Source of the DNA: Dermatemys mawii
Taxonomy: Eukaryota; Chordata; Testudines; Dermatemydidae
Reading direction: 5' to 3'
DNA: 64,000 nucleotides
NCBI GenBank assembly: GCA_007922305.1
Contig: ML677385.1
Coordinates: 10,178,470 to 10,242,469 of the forward strand
Shown in pieces: positions 44,481 to 56,600 of the stretch (positions are counted from its first letter, which is position 1; every line of letters begins with the position of its first letter). A program made the translations under genes and the position numbers. Below the pieces are notes generated by a model. It did no database searches, was not told where the DNA came from, and worked only from the letters and a program-made list of their open reading frames with translations.

Positions 44481-47059
44481 CAACTGGCCAGGCAGTGGAG
44501 TATATCAGGTAGTACATAGGCACTAGGTGACTACCTCAGATTCTATTTTGAAGCACTCCATGGTTCTGTGTCATAAGTTTTAGTCTTTCTTCCCCTTATG
44601 TAATGAGAATACTTCTTTCACAGTAAATGAATAGTGTTGACTTATAAAAACTTCATGGCTATACTGTATAGCTTTATGATTCCCTGTCCCTTGTTATACT
44701 AGGAATTTCAATTCAATTCTCAAATTCAGTTCCTCTGTTGGTGCCTTTTCACTGCTGACTGATCTGTGTTTCTTCCACTGATGATACAAATGAGTTATTT
44801 AGGTGGCAATTAGAAGTTTTCTTTCTACCAGTTTTCAGACTTACATCTTATATAAAAGGAATACTCTGTTTTACTTCCCTCTCCCCATAGTAAAGTAGTG
44901 ATGCAGTTGTCTGCACATGTGAAAGAAAAAAAAATCCATGCTAGAAGCCTGAAATCTGTTGAACACATATTTCTGAGTGCTATGAATTAAAGAGGGAAGA
45001 AATTACTCTAAAAATGTAACTGAAAGGCTTAAAAGAAGAGGCTCATTCTCATAAATTGGAATAATTTTGGAGATTTTTCCCAAAACATTCTAGATATAAG
45101 TCCAAGCTTCCGAGAGACTGATGTTCATTGTTTCAAATTTTTGTGTTCTTATTTTGCTTAATGTAAATTCTTAAATTTGTCAAGTTCTAAATTATGTGTC
45201 AGATAAAATAAATAATTTTAAACAACAATTGTTTGGAGGGATTTGTGTTAACTGGTGTGAAGCTGGCACTTTATTGTTGAATCTCTTTTGCCTGAAGCTT
45301 ATTTACAAACCTCCCTGTAAAGGAACACACCATCCATTTTGCTCATCCATCATGAGGCGTATCTGGTTAAAAAGTCCTTCTCACCATAAATAAATCGTGA
45401 CATAGTTTCAAATAGCTTTCATTTCTTTGCTCTTTCTGACTTCCTTACTGGCAGTAACCATCATACTGAAAAGTGAAACAGAGTGGGAAAACAGAGACCC
45501 TAAACCGATTTCTATCCTGCTTTAATAATAATTTTTAAAACTGGAGAAAATACACTATTAATGCTGGTTGATACTCCACAGTTAAGGCAGAGTTGTGTTT
45601 TGCACTTAATGCAGTAAGGCAACCTCTTGGTTACATATAAGAAATATTAGTATACCTTCCCAAAAAATTACTTTGAATTAAAAATGGATCCTTTAAGAAA
45701 TTTGATCCCAGGTTTTAAACTTTTTTTAATCTCTGGCAATTTTAGTAACAAGAGAAGTAGACTATGCAAACTGCTCATGTAGGTAAGATTTGAATACATT
45801 TGTTTGGGAGATTATGGGTCTCTTTTGGCTGATTTTCTTTAAAATGCAAAGTTTCTCTTTCAGCATAGACTAGTACATAATCTCCTCCTTCAGAAAATTA
45901 CAAAGATTTGTCCTCTTCCAAAATGATTCCATTCTCCCATTGCTCTCAATGGAACCAGAGGCTGCCCTTTGCAAAGATGGCCAGTTGTCTCAAATCACCT
46001 TTTCATGTTGCTCTTCTCCATGTCCTGGTAGCAGAGGGGGTTACCGCTGAAGGCAGTCTAGCTGTAGGCAATGGCTGTTTTAAAAGAGAGGGCAGCCTGT
46101 GGTTTCTGTCCCATTCAGAACAGTTAGAGATGGTGGCCGTTTTTGAGAGTGCAGTTCTTCATGCATTTATCTAAAAAGGATTTTATTCTTCATCCTTTTG
46201 AAACACAAAGTTTTCAGTTATGAAGAATAACCATTACTCCTAAATGCATACATTCAACTGCTCTCCATTGAACCAGACTTACTTGACAAACAGGGATAGA
46301 GGGAAAGGGATACTGTGTGTGTGGGAAGTGCATGTGCGGGGCAAGAGAGAGAGAGGTGTGTGCATACATGAATATGCTGAGAGGTATATGAAAAGCAGGA
46401 GGGAGAGGGAAAACTGTTGTTTGAATGCAGTAGATTATAGAAGTTGCAGGAGGAATTTATGGAGATGGTTCATCCATGCTGATGCGAAGGACAGAAGAAA
46501 GGGGAAAACTTTGCATACACTGGCTGGTTTGTGGCTGCTTTATACCACTCCGCAGCACCAGAGATTATTGGTGAATCTGGCATAAAATAAACTGATATTA
46601 CACTAAAAAGTAGCTAATTAGAAATTTTCACATGGTAACGTTCACTTTGGATTTCTTGTTTAGTGTATGGATTTTTTAACTTTAATTATAAAAAGAAATT
46701 CTCAGAAAAAGCTACAAGGTAGAAATTAAATTTGAGATGTATCAGTAATTTAAGGTTAAGATACGTTACTGGGATTGTAAATACTATTAAGATGACTTTT
46801 TGAAAAGTGTGTTTTTTAAAAAAAATATTTTAAATTTAATCTGGGACTACAAATACTAAAATGCCTTAATTATAATCATATGGATATTACATGATATCAC
46901 TACAGGATAGTGTTAAGATTGCATAGGTGCTCTAGCTATCTATGGCCTTGCACTTTAATAGGCTTGGATTTCTTTTCACCTTAACTTTAATTCTGAAATT
47001 CCAAAATTTATAAATCTTGTTTAGGGGCTAACTGCTTCCCTGAGATGTATTTTACCTTA
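44481..47059. other. Intronic sequence, nothing recognised
   Basis: AT-rich. Short open frames at 45908-46174 and 46244-46585 have no splice-site support and no family resemblance. Confidence 0.5.
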
Positions 47060-47760
47060 AAATACTGCTAAAAACTTAGAGTACTGGTAGGTGAAGTTCT
47101 GCAGAAAGACAATCTAAGGGAAAAGGAGTTCAGGAGAGCTGACAGTATGTCAGAAACTATATTAAAGTCACAACAGCAAACTACCCCAAGATGAAGGAAA
47201 GATAGAAAAAAAGTTGTAAGAGGCCCAATATATGGCTCCATCAGGAACTCTTTAGCCACCTGAATGTCAGAAAAGGAGTCCTAGAAAAAGTGGAAACATA
47301 GATGAATTGTTAAGGAGTACAAAAGAATAGCACACACATGAGACAAAATCAGAAAGGCTAATGCACAAAATAAGTTACACATAACATGGAACAGAAAAGG
47401 CAAGAAGAAGAGGCTTTATAAATTGTTTGGAGCAAGAAAAAGATGAAGGGAAGTGGAGTGAGGAAAGAAAGCTAAAAATGGATGACATCAAGAAGTGAGA
47501 AGTTTAGTGCCTGTTTTGCTTCAGTCTTCACTAAAAAGGTTAATGGTGAAAGATATTTAACACAATATTAACAACTGGGAGAAGAACCACAGGCCAAAAT
47601 AGGGAGAACGGGTTGAAGAATATTTATTTAAGTTAGATATATTTAAGTCAGCTGAGCCTGATGAAATTGCTTCAACTTGTTCCTTAAATACCCTAAATGA
47701 ATCTTGGAACCATTCATCAGCTTTCAAAGATAATCATTGAGGATAGGTGATGTCCCATTA
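47060..47760 (+). repeat. CR1-like LINE ORF2 fragment, degraded
   Basis: The + strand encodes pieces such as 'EEYLFKLDIFKSAEPDEI', which match the block upstream of the RT core in CR1-clade elements (x-LxxLDxxKSxGPDxI). Lys-rich sequence before it fits the linker between endonuclease and RT. Many stops interrupt it. This is the opposite orientation to the other CR1 copies here. Confidence 0.5.
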
Positions 47761-47776
47761 ACTTCAGTGTGACTTA

Positions 47777-47895
47777 GGCTGACCAGACAGCAAACGTGAA
47801 AAATTGGCATGGGGACAGAGGGTAATAGGAGACTCTATAAGAAAAAGACCCAAAAATCAGGACTGTCCCTATAAAATCACAACATCTGGTCACCC
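47777..47895. mobile_element. Short MITE with TA flanks
   Basis: Left end 'GGCTGACCAGACAGCAAA', right end reverse complement 'GGGTGACCAGATGTTGTG'. TA lies at both edges (47775-47776 and 47896-47897), as in Tc1/mariner-type elements. Internal text 'GACCCAAAAATCAGGACTGT' is typical of a very abundant turtle repeat. Length 119 bp, no coding. Confidence 0.72.
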
Positions 47896-47897
47896 TA

Positions 47898-49212
47898 GCG
47901 TGACTACATGTTTGTGTTTACAGCATGGAGTCTGTGCATTTTGGGTATCTTTTTGCATCATTGCAAAACCAGTACATAATGATGCAATCCCAATAAATAT
48001 TTGCTTACATTTCCTGGTTGGGGACATGTAAAATTGATTAATAGAATACTTAGGCCCTGTGAAATTCCCTTTATGACCATACACATCTTGTTCCACCCTC
48101 TCTTGGAAATCTGAATCTCTATTAATATTATAATCCTTACTGCTGCTGATGCACTGATATGCCAGACCTCTACTTTAAAATATTATTTGGGTACTGGGGA
48201 GGGCAGTCCACTAGAGAATTAGGGCTCATCAAGTTTAATGCCTGGGAGGTACCTCTCCAGTCTACTCTTTGCTAAAGACAAATAGGATGCTGCAGATTTC
48301 CAGGCCAGCTTCAGTACTTGGTATGCCTCATTGGACTGTCTTTGCATTGGTTCCTTGCCCAGTTTCTGCTGCTTTCCCACAAACTCTACACAGACCTGAC
48401 TCTGGTGGCAACATCTGCCAGGCATACCCTGTTTCTTATGTGGTACCCCAGTGCCAGCTCTGCATGTAGTTCCCCATCAGGTTTCCCTGCTGCTCTCAGT
48501 TTGCCACGTGGACTTGTTTTTCCCAGACCAAGGTTAATTCCTGGATCAAGGTCTTTCTGGCTCCTCTCCCTATTGCCAAGGGGAAGGGGACATTCCCCAC
48601 GTATACCCTGAAGGGTCATAGCATTCATCACAATATTCATTTAAGACATTCATATCTGAACATGGAAGTAAATGAGACAGTAAGTTAGAGGGGGCAGTGG
48701 GATGCATCTGTTAAGGGTGATTCTGCTGCTGTTGAGAAGCTTAAAAGGGAAGGAGGAGAAAGTTCTCTAGCACTGGATGAGGAGCAGGTCAGAGGGGCAT
48801 GGTGTCGTCTTGGTGGAGGAGTCTGGTGGCTGCAGGCAGTATGTGAAGTGCTATTTAAGCCCCATCATAAGCTAGGGTCTTATGGCTTAGCTGCTGAAGT
48901 GTTTACAGAACTTGCCTGGTTGTTGGTACACAAAGGACAGGATGTTTTAGGACAAAAGTTTGTGACCACAGATTGTTCAAGACCCCGATTGAGCAGATTT
49001 ACTTGATGATTTTTAAACTATTGTATACATCGGAGGAAGACTAAAAACTTCATTTTCAAATTTAGATGCTTAAAAGCAGTCATTTGGGTCCACACACATA
49101 CTTTACTAAATGGTCTGACTTCAAAGATGTTCAGGTGCTTACAGCTCCTGTTGAGTTGATGGGGGTTGTTGGCATTCATCACATTTTGAAAAAAAATCAG
49201 GCTTTTACTTAG

Positions 49213-49216
<4 letters not shown>
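47898..49216. other. Intronic sequence, nothing recognised
   Basis: The interval includes a CT-rich patch with overlapping open frames on both strands (48219-48640) but no resemblance to a known gene or repeat. Confidence 0.45.
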
Positions 49217-49261
<45 letters not shown>

Positions 49262-49271
49262 NNNNNNNNNN

Positions 49272-49351
<80 letters not shown>
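49217..49351 (+). repeat. (CT)n-(GT)n microsatellite with assembly gap
   Basis: A CT run is interrupted by ten N bases (49262-49271), then continues and changes into a GT run to about 49351. The N block is a placeholder gap, so the true length is unknown. The translated Arg-Glu and Thr-His runs here are artefacts of the repeat. Confidence 0.97.
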
Positions 49352-49356
<5 letters not shown>

Positions 49357-49404
49357 CTGTATACTGAAGTTGTTGGAACCAGCACTCTCAACCATGACTG
49401 AGGC

Positions 49405-49640
49405 CCCATTGTACTAAGCACAGTGCATATGCAGTCTGAGACAGCCTCGTCCCTAAAAACCTTACAGTCTAAATAAGCAAACAAACATTGAAAGAGGGGA
49501 AGCATTATTGTCCTCATTTTCCAGATGAGGAAGTGGAGAGATTGTGATGTGTCCAAAGTTTTTAGGAAATCTGTGGCACGGGTGGGAAATGAACCTAGTT
49601 TTCGTGAATCCGAAATCCATTTCCTTAACTGCGAAAATAT
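49405..49640 (-). mobile_element. MIR-type CORE-SINE
   Basis: The order 'CCATTGTACTAAGCACAGTG', 'AAAACCTTACAGTCTAAATA', 'GATGAGGAAGTGGAGAGA' and 'GGTGGGAAATGAACCTAGTT' is that of a reverse-complemented MIR-family SINE with its tail. It is old and diverged. Confidence 0.65.
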
Positions 49641-50149
49641 AATTCCTCCCAAAATAGTCCTCACTGGATTTATGAGCCTAATTTTAGGGATCTAGTTTAG
49701 TAAACTTTACCTTTAGATTTCTTTCAGTTTCTAAAGTTGGGCTCTCACATCATTTGGGACAAAGGGCTGATCCTGCAGAGCGGTGGATGCCTTCAACTTC
49801 TATTGATTTCTTGGCACCTTGCAGCACTGAGCTAAAAATCATAATTATTTGAGATGGAAAGTAGTTTAGAACTGCAAATTAAAACTCCAGACTTATTTTC
49901 AGATATATTTAATTCTATTTTTCATGAGTGGTGTTTCTTTTCTGATTAATTTTGAATATGTAAATTTTTGCTTTTTAAAGAATTAGTCAAATAATGTGTA
50001 TATTTTTCCTTCCTTTAGTTATGTGTTATATTTGTGTTAAAAAGTGATTATTTTTTATTTTTATAACAATAAAGATTGCATTTGAAATATAATTACCTAT
50101 GACACAGAGTTCCCCTGTTAACACTAGTGTGTTTTTTATTTTACTGTAG

Positions 50150-50297
50150 GTTGGAGGAAGAAAAGAATATTTTGTCAGAGTTGGAAGAAGATTTAAATGA
50201 GTTCATTTTATGGTTAGAGGAAGCAGACAGCATTGTTGGTATTCCTCTTGAACCGGGAAATGAACAACAGTTAAAAGACTCTCTTGAAAAAGTGAAG
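50150..50297 (+). CDS. DMD: Dystrophin exon 46
   Basis: A 148-bp exon, the same length as in mammals, entering in phase 2 (one base completes the Arg codon from exon 45) and leaving in phase 0. It encodes 49 residues of the rod domain, from Leu-Glu-Glu-Glu-Lys through 'EDLNEFILWLEEADSIV' and 'IPLEPGNEQQLKDSLEKVK', the helix-turn pattern of a spectrin-like repeat (repeat 18 region). The acceptor is TTACTGTAG, the donor AAG|GTAATG. There are no stops in frame. The Trp-Leu-Glu-Glu core is the conserved helix A/B signature of dystrophin-type repeats. Confidence 0.94.
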
Positions 50298-51577
50298 GTA
50301 ATGTAAGTTCTTATATCTAATGTCTTCTTAGTTTGTTATATCTGCATAAAAAAATGGAATTGTTGTTCTTAATTCAGATAGATGTCTGTCAAAGACTTAT
50401 GTGCTATTATACCACAATTTACTAGATAATCTAAAAAATCAAGTCCTGAGTTTTAAAACCCAGATACCAGAATATATTGCCTGCATTAAAATTAGACTAG
50501 AAAGAGTAATTGAAAATATAGCGTAAAGAACAATCTTGCACCAATGGTGCAAAGGATAATATATCTAATAGCTTTTAATTCCAAGATTCTACAGTACTTT
50601 AAATTTGATTAATTTTCACTGTAGTTGAAACTTTTCTCTCAATGTATGTTTGTTCCCTTGATTTCATTATGCCTTCTAATTTCCAGAATGATTTTCAGTA
50701 TTTCATGGGAGTTTTAGAGTTGTAAATTACTACAATTGTGAACTGGTTAAAAATGTCACTTTGCCAGCTTCTTTTTGTGTGACTTGTCAAATACTTTTTT
50801 CTGTGGTTGATTTCCTCCCCTATCCCAGTATTTCAGTGGGGGAAGGGAAGTTAAGTTTGTAATTATCTGCAAACCAGAGTGATATTCATGAACTTTGTCA
50901 GGTTAGAGTTGGTATTTTTATGACCTGGCATTGTTAATGTTAGCCCTCAAGTTGTTAAAGTCATGAAACTTTGTAGCATACATGACAATTGATGAATACA
51001 GAAATTGGTGTCTATTCTCTCTTTATAAGTACATGGCTCCCATTAAAATTACTCAGTTAGATGTATCAAGTGGAGAATGGACCGCAAAAGAGTCTGAAGG
51101 AAAATATTTATAATTGCTACTGTGCTTCATTTACAATGGTACTGATTTGTGGTAGACATGTCCATGGACTGATTCATTTAATTGTATGGTTAAAGTCCTT
51201 GCAGAAATATACTCCTCAAATCTGAGACTTTTTTTAAAAGCTATTAAATATAATTAACCTTGGCATCGGATAATTACAGTAGAAAAAAAATTGTGATCAT
51301 CTCCTCTGCTTGATAGGTTGTAAACTAAAGCTGAACAAAAGACTTTTAACAAAACCCCCAAGAGTCATGTAAAATTCACTTGGTTTCAGACTCCATGTTG
51401 AAAAGATGCCCAGATTTGCTGAAGGTTTCTGAAAGTTTCAAGGGAACTTGGGCCCAGTTTAGAGCAAAATGGTGCAGAATTATAGGTTTGTGTCAGAATG
51501 AAATGAAGCTTTGAGTTTTGCTTGCTTTCTATAGGCAACAGGTTTAAACTTCGTGTTTCCATAGAGTTTCTCTTATA

Positions 51578-51811
51578 GGACTAGTCTACTCAGAGTTTTT
51601 ATACCACTTTAACTATATTGTTTTGAAAGCAGTGTCATTAACATGGTACAACCTCTTAGTGTACCACTTAAGGGAATAAGATATAAGTGTATAAAGCACC
51701 TTTATGCTGATATAACTGTGTCCATGTTACATGTTGTGCTGGTACAGCTATAGGGATACAAAATCACACCCTTTAGTTAAAGTGGTACAAAACCTATTTA
51801 TAGACTTGGCC
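51578..51811. mobile_element. Palindromic MITE, long terminal inverted repeat
   Basis: The left end 'GGACTAGTCTACTCAGAG' followed by 'TACCACTTTAACT' is mirrored by the right end, whose reverse complement reads 'GGCCAAGTCTATAAATAG' followed by 'TACCACTTTAACT'. TA lies next to both edges. The length is about 234 bp, and it has no coding capacity. Edges are good to a base or two. Confidence 0.65.
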
Positions 51812-51858
51812 TATCATTAGGAATTCCTTAGAATCCCAGACTTAGAGAAGCTCCAGGG

Positions 51859-52349
51859 CAGTGGTTCTCAACCTACTTATCATTGTGGGCTGCATATGCA
51901 GCCCATAAAGTGTTACCTGGGCTGCAGGTTGAGAGCCACAGTGCCCCCCACCTAACTCCCCCCACAAGTTAGGGATGACAAAACATGTCTGTTTTACAAC
52001 TATGATTAGCCTGAGGATTTCCCTTATGCTCAGCACTCTTTTCCCAGAAACTCCTCCACAGAATGGGGCCAGGAGCAGAGAGCTGGACATGAGGCAGGGA
52101 TCCTGACCCTAGGCGCTCCTGCATTGGGACCCTAACCCCCACCATGCGGCACTAGGGGACAGCTGGCTGACCAGAGCCCAAGCCCTGCCATGTGGCAGGG
52201 CAGACGACAGCCTGTATGCTGGAGCTCGCCGTGCGGCAGGGCAGCTGGCAGCCCCGAGCTTGTGGTCTTTAGCACACAGCTGATCTGGGCTGCAGCTGTG
52301 TGCTCATTGGGCCTCATGCAACCCACGGGGCGTGGGTGGAGAACTGCTG
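51859..52349. mobile_element. hAT-type non-autonomous transposon
   Basis: It starts 'CAGTGGTTCTCAACCTAC', and the reverse complement of the right end starts 'CAGCAGTTCTCCACCCAC', a classic hAT terminus. Flanks CTCCAGGG (51851-51858) and CTCTAAGG (52350-52357) match at 6 of 8 bases. The 491-bp body is GC-richer than the intron and encodes no transposase. It contains one arm of the 54-bp inverted duplication (51968-52021). Confidence 0.8.
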
Positions 52350-52909
52350 CTCTAAGGGCTTGGGCAGAAAGAGTGAAAACTGAAGCCAAAGAAACCTCTC
52401 TGAGCTGATACTGCTGAGTTGCATATTGCTCTTTTGGAAACTTTCAAATTGGAGCTCAGCCAATTTATAGTACTCTAATTTTTCCAGTGTGCTTATGTGT
52501 GTTTAAATATGAAAATTATGTATAATAGGTATGTAACAAGGTTTTTAAAAATGCAACTAACCAATGTATATCAAAATCACAAACAAAAGACCCTAGAGAG
52601 TCTTCAAGACAACAAGGATATACATCTGTCTTAGGCAAAGTAATGATACGTTCTTCTCCATCTCCTCAGGCATAGGAAAGAAGGGAAAATAAAGGAGACA
52701 TTAGTTACCTTTATTTCAGTGTTTTGGCAAGTAGGTTTTTAGAGGTCCAAGGATTGCTATAATAAAATCTCTGTCATCAAAGTTTATTTCCAAGCAAGTA
52801 AAAGGGAAAAATATTGCAATTAGTTATGTCCATCAGACAAAATCCTCATCTTTTTTTTTCTTTATTCTCCTAGAGAAAATTCTCCTCTTGTGTGTAATTG
52901 GGATGAAAA

Positions 52910-52963
52910 GAAATCCTCAGGCTAATCATAGTTGCAAAACAGACACTTTTTGTCATCCCTAAC
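52910..52963 (-). repeat. Inverted copy of a 54-bp module from the hAT element
   Basis: The reverse complement of this segment matches 51968-52021 at 51 of 54 positions by eye (core 'ACTATGATTAGCCTGAGGAT'), with no clear similarity outside. The 888-bp spacing and sharp edges suggest duplication by template switching or a small unnamed element. Confidence 0.85.
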
Positions 52964-53989
52964 TAGTCTGTGTTTAGCAGAAAATGGGACATAGAAGAAA
53001 ACCTAATGCTTCATATTCAGATCTTTAATTTAATTAAGAAATATCTTCTTTCTTGGCTGATCCATGTAGCAGCAAGATAGTTCCTTGTGGAAGGCTGAAA
53101 CACCAAAGGGTGTTTAAAAATATAAAATAATAAAAAACCAAATTGGGCAATTTTGATAAGAAAAAATAAGTTTAAATGAAAAGTCATGGGTGCCCTAGAG
53201 ATTCCAGGTGCCAGTAGAATATGTGAAAATGGCCTCTCTGTTATTGCCAGGCATAGCCAAAGGTGAGAACCTCCAGGCTTCCCAAACACTCCTGTAATTC
53301 TCTTTTCATATGCCTAGATACCTGTTGAGATCTGAATTAGTTAATGAGCTATTGTGTCCTAATTATGATCTTACACCAATGTAAACAGAGCAGGCTATAA
53401 TTGCCCTTCATTTGGACAGTTTGTTTCTCCCTATTGATATTTGAACAACTTGATCTGTTTGGCTTTTAAAATTAAATTTTAAAACAAGTTTGATTGTAAA
53501 GTACCCTGAAACTGTTGGAGAGGGGGCTATTTCATATAAGCCTTATTTTTTTCCTGCAAGAAGTTAGTTCGTTGACTAATCTCCAGCTCCTTTTTGTGTG
53601 TTTTAAAGGTATCCATTTAAGTGACCTCTCCTAAAATACTTCTGTTCTTCCTCTTCCTAATGAAAAGTATCCTCTCATAATTAAACACATAATGTAATAT
53701 TAGCCTTCCTATGACCATTTCTATAAACCAGATTGTCTTATTGGTAGTGTCCGTGGAGGATGCATGTAGGGCTAAATGGACTTCATCCTGACTGACTGAA
53801 TGTCAGAGAGTCAAAGGAAGAATTTTTAAGAGGCTTTTCATATCTTTCATGTGCCTTTGTTTAAATTAGCTCTTCTAGATCCAGATATTCTTCCACTCTT
53901 GCAACCCTAGTTTTTAACCCTGAGAGTCAGTAATAACAGAAATGTGAAATCTAGGAATGAAGCAAAGAAAATATTATTTATGCATTTAT

Positions 53990-54064
53990 TTATGTATATG
54001 TACAGAGCATTAAATGTTCATAGCACTTTAAACAGTCCCTGTCCTCTGGGGCTTACAATCTAAA
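53990..54064 (-). repeat. CORE-SINE/LINE tail fragment
   Basis: 'AGTCCCTGTCCTCTGGGGCT' then 'TACAATCTAAATGAAAC' is the tail shared by amniote MIR/L3-type repeats in reverse orientation. Only the tail remains. Confidence 0.45.
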
Positions 54065-54684
54065 TGAAACATTAGAAAGATGTTGGGTTTTTTTGCTGTG
54101 AACCTCCTCTGAGCTTTCGTACATATGCGTAGATTGGAGCTTTGGAGGTCTCAGACCCAAATGTACTAATGTCAATAGCTGGTAGCTGCATTCTGGATAG
54201 CAGGTGGGGGTGAAAAAGGGCATATATGGATGAAGATTCTCTTTTTTCAATATGTATTAATGGGGGTGGGGGAGATATATATTAATGAGGGAGGGAGCCC
54301 CTCCCCTAATATCTCCTAAAGAATGGATTGTCCAAAGTCAAACCTACTGGGGAAGATACTTTTTTCTTAATAGCTCAGGCTTTTAAGCCATGCTGTGAGC
54401 CACCTCTTTTCTTTTTGATCCACCCAAGAGAAGTTACCCCAATCTCAGCGATACGGTAACTATTAAAAATTCTCTTGTGGCCCATCTCAGACTTTGATAA
54501 TTTTTCAAATTGATGGCTGCAGAGGCTTTCACTTTCTATTGTATAATTCTTTGGTTACTTGATATGTAAATTTATATTGACAATATAAATGTGTGGTAAC
54601 TGCATACAAGAAGGGGAATGGATTCAGATTATGGAGGCACAAACACGATAGGCAGGACACTCCTAAACATTACCAGGGTCCCTC

Positions 54685-54795
54685 TGATTTGCAGTGCTTT
54701 ATGAACATTTATTGCTTATGGGGTTGGACCAGAGCGCTTAGCACTGCACAGAACGTGGAAGAGATATGGAACCTGCTTTAAAGGGCTTACAGTTC
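54685..54795 (-). repeat. CORE-SINE/LINE tail fragment
   Basis: 'CAGAGCGCTTAGCACTGCAC' and 'CTTTAAAGGGCTTACAGTTC' resemble the same tail family as 53990-54064, more diverged. Confidence 0.35.
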
Positions 54796-55132
54796 ACACA
54801 AACAAAAAGCAGATACAATTAGTATAGCACCAGATGACCAGAAGAAAAGTTTAATCACTCTGCTGAGATGAACTTTTTTTTTTTAATTTCCCTCTGGGAA
54901 GCTTGTCTTCCCTCAATTTTAGTCTCCTCGGAGAGCCACTGTTTGCCTAATAGAGTCAGCGTTTGCTGGTTTTTTTCTGAGCCTTTTTAACTCAGAAAGC
55001 TGTGGCTATTTTGTGCTGAATTGAGCCCTGAGCCTGGTCTCTGCAGCTGATAGACTAATCAATAGCAGCGAAGATAAGGGAGTTAAAAATTCTACCACAG
55101 TTCATTTTAAATGTTGTATTTGTCTGTTCCAG

Positions 55133-55282
55133 TTAAGAGTGGAAGAACTGCCTCCACACAAGGGAATATTGAAACGATTAACTGAAACTGGAGGAATAGC
55201 ACTTGGAGGTATATCACTGAACCCAGAAGAAAAACATAAACTTGAAAATAGGCTCAAGGAGGCTAACCATCGCTGGCTAAAG
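55133..55282 (+). CDS. DMD: Dystrophin exon 47
   Basis: A 150-bp exon, phase 0 at both ends and the same length as in mammals. It encodes exactly 50 residues: 'LRVEELPPHKGILKRLTETG', then Gly-Ile-Ala, and 'NPEEKHKLENRLKEANHRW', ending Leu-Lys. This aligns without gaps to mammalian exon 47 and continues the repeat-18 region of the rod. The acceptor is CTGTTCCAG with a T-rich tract, the donor AAG|GTTAGA, a weaker donor than the consensus GTRAGT. Residues in the middle (Leu-Gly-Gly-Ile-Ser-Leu) differ most from the mammalian protein. Confidence 0.94.
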
Positions 55283-56454
55283 GTTAGACATATTAGCAGT
55301 GATATTATGGCATAAAACTCTAATCTCTTAGAAGTACTTTTACATTCTGTGATGTGTAATTTTTTTTCTGAATGAACGTGAAGGTTAATCTGTATCTGTT
55401 ATGGGATAAGAAGAAAAAAAGCAGCAAACAAGAATTCCGGCTATGATGCTGGGTGACTTAATAACAGTGGTACGGTCAAGATTATTTTTTTGAAATGGGT
55501 GCCTAAAGTGAGTTTTCTGCAGCCATGTATAGACACTTAAATAAGTGGTGTTCTGTTAAAAAATGCTGAGCGTAGGGAAAGGATTTGTTCTCCAGTCCTG
55601 GCAGTTTAGTGGCTGCTACTGTTGCTTTGAGGCTAGAGTAGCTTCGGTAGTATTTATGGCACGGCTCCATTTGAGGTAACATCCAATGAGTGTCTACATT
55701 TGTAGAACCACAGGCCACACCCCAGCTCTTTTTCCTGTCCAAACCCTTTAAATTTTACCTGCAGCCTCTGTGGCACTGAGCCTGCATCATGCAGGCATTG
55801 CATGCTTTCTAAAATCCTGTCTCCTGAGCAGTGACGTTGTACTTATTCGGCTATCTTAGATTTCTGTGCCTGTGGAGAGAGCTCGGGAAAGGTTTTGCTG
55901 TTTTTTATTTGAATATATATATAATGTATTGCTATCCTGAAAAGTGTCAATGTTGGCTGTCAGTCACAGATTAAAGGAGAAATTGAGTATTTCAAGTACC
56001 TCTCATTCAGGCTAAATGAGGTAGCAATTAAATGCCCCTTTATTTGTTAATAGTGGAAACTATAGGAGTCATCACCCAAGGCACAGAGCAGCATGGCAAG
56101 GCTTTAGTAGAAGCTGAATCATGTGGGCCAAGGGGCTTTCCTGGAGACTCATTGCATACTTGAGATCTGAGGCATTGATTTGGTTGAAAATGTATGCATG
56201 TATGAAAAGAAACTGAAAATGGGGAAATCTAGCAAATAGTGGGAGAATCAGTGGTATACGCCCTAGTAGAAAGCCAAGGAAGAGAGTTGCTTTTGGGTAG
56301 AGTTCTTACTGAGAAGTTAGACTTGAATTTTTGAAAAAGGAAATACCTCCTATTTGTTTCTACTGTGTTCAGGGGATCATGGAATTTACAGGGCCTCCAT
56401 CACTGTGGTATCTGAATGCCTTAATCTTTGATGTGTATTTAGCCTTACTGAGAG

Positions 56455-56600
56455 GTAAGGACATTTTATTATCCATTTCATAGCTAATAGGAACTAAGGC
56501 ACAGAAAAGCTAAGTGACTTGCCCAAGGTCACACAAGAAGTTGGAGAGCAGGGTCTTCCGAGTGTGAGGCTAATGTCCTAACCACTGCATCATCCTTCTT
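56455..56600 (-). mobile_element. MIR SINE
   Basis: The + strand text 'TTATTATCCATTTCATAGC', 'AACTAAGGCACAGAAAAGC' and 'TAAGTGACTTGCCCAAGGTC', then 'CTAACCACTGCATCATCCTT', is the reverse complement of MIR in correct order. It is the best preserved MIR in the window. Confidence 0.85.

Larger units (their letters stand above)
28947..50149 (+). other. DMD: DMD intron 45 (21,203 bp)
   Basis: Bounded by the exon-45 donor GTAGGT and the exon-46 acceptor TTACTGTAG. It is shorter than I recall for human intron 45 (about 36 kb). It contains the PLE, SINE, CR1, MIR and microsatellite features listed below, and no other gene was recognised. Confidence 0.88.
50298..55132 (+). other. DMD: DMD intron 46 (4,835 bp)
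   Basis: Runs from donor GTAATG to acceptor CTGTTCCAG. It contains two DNA-transposon copies, an inverted duplication and two decayed SINE tails. The stretch 50298-51577 shows nothing recognisable. Confidence 0.9.

Noticed and set aside
48219..48640. Overlapping open frames on both strands
   Set aside because: No family resemblance or exon-like boundaries; compositional.
49018..49664. Open frames with long Arg-Glu and Thr-His runs
   Set aside because: They are translations of the CT/GT microsatellite and cross an N gap.
28780..55282. Utrophin instead of dystrophin for the three exons
   Set aside because: The paralogue shares the repeat architecture, but exon lengths, phases and residue pattern fit DMD exons 45-47, and the introns are very long. 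Not formally excluded without a search.
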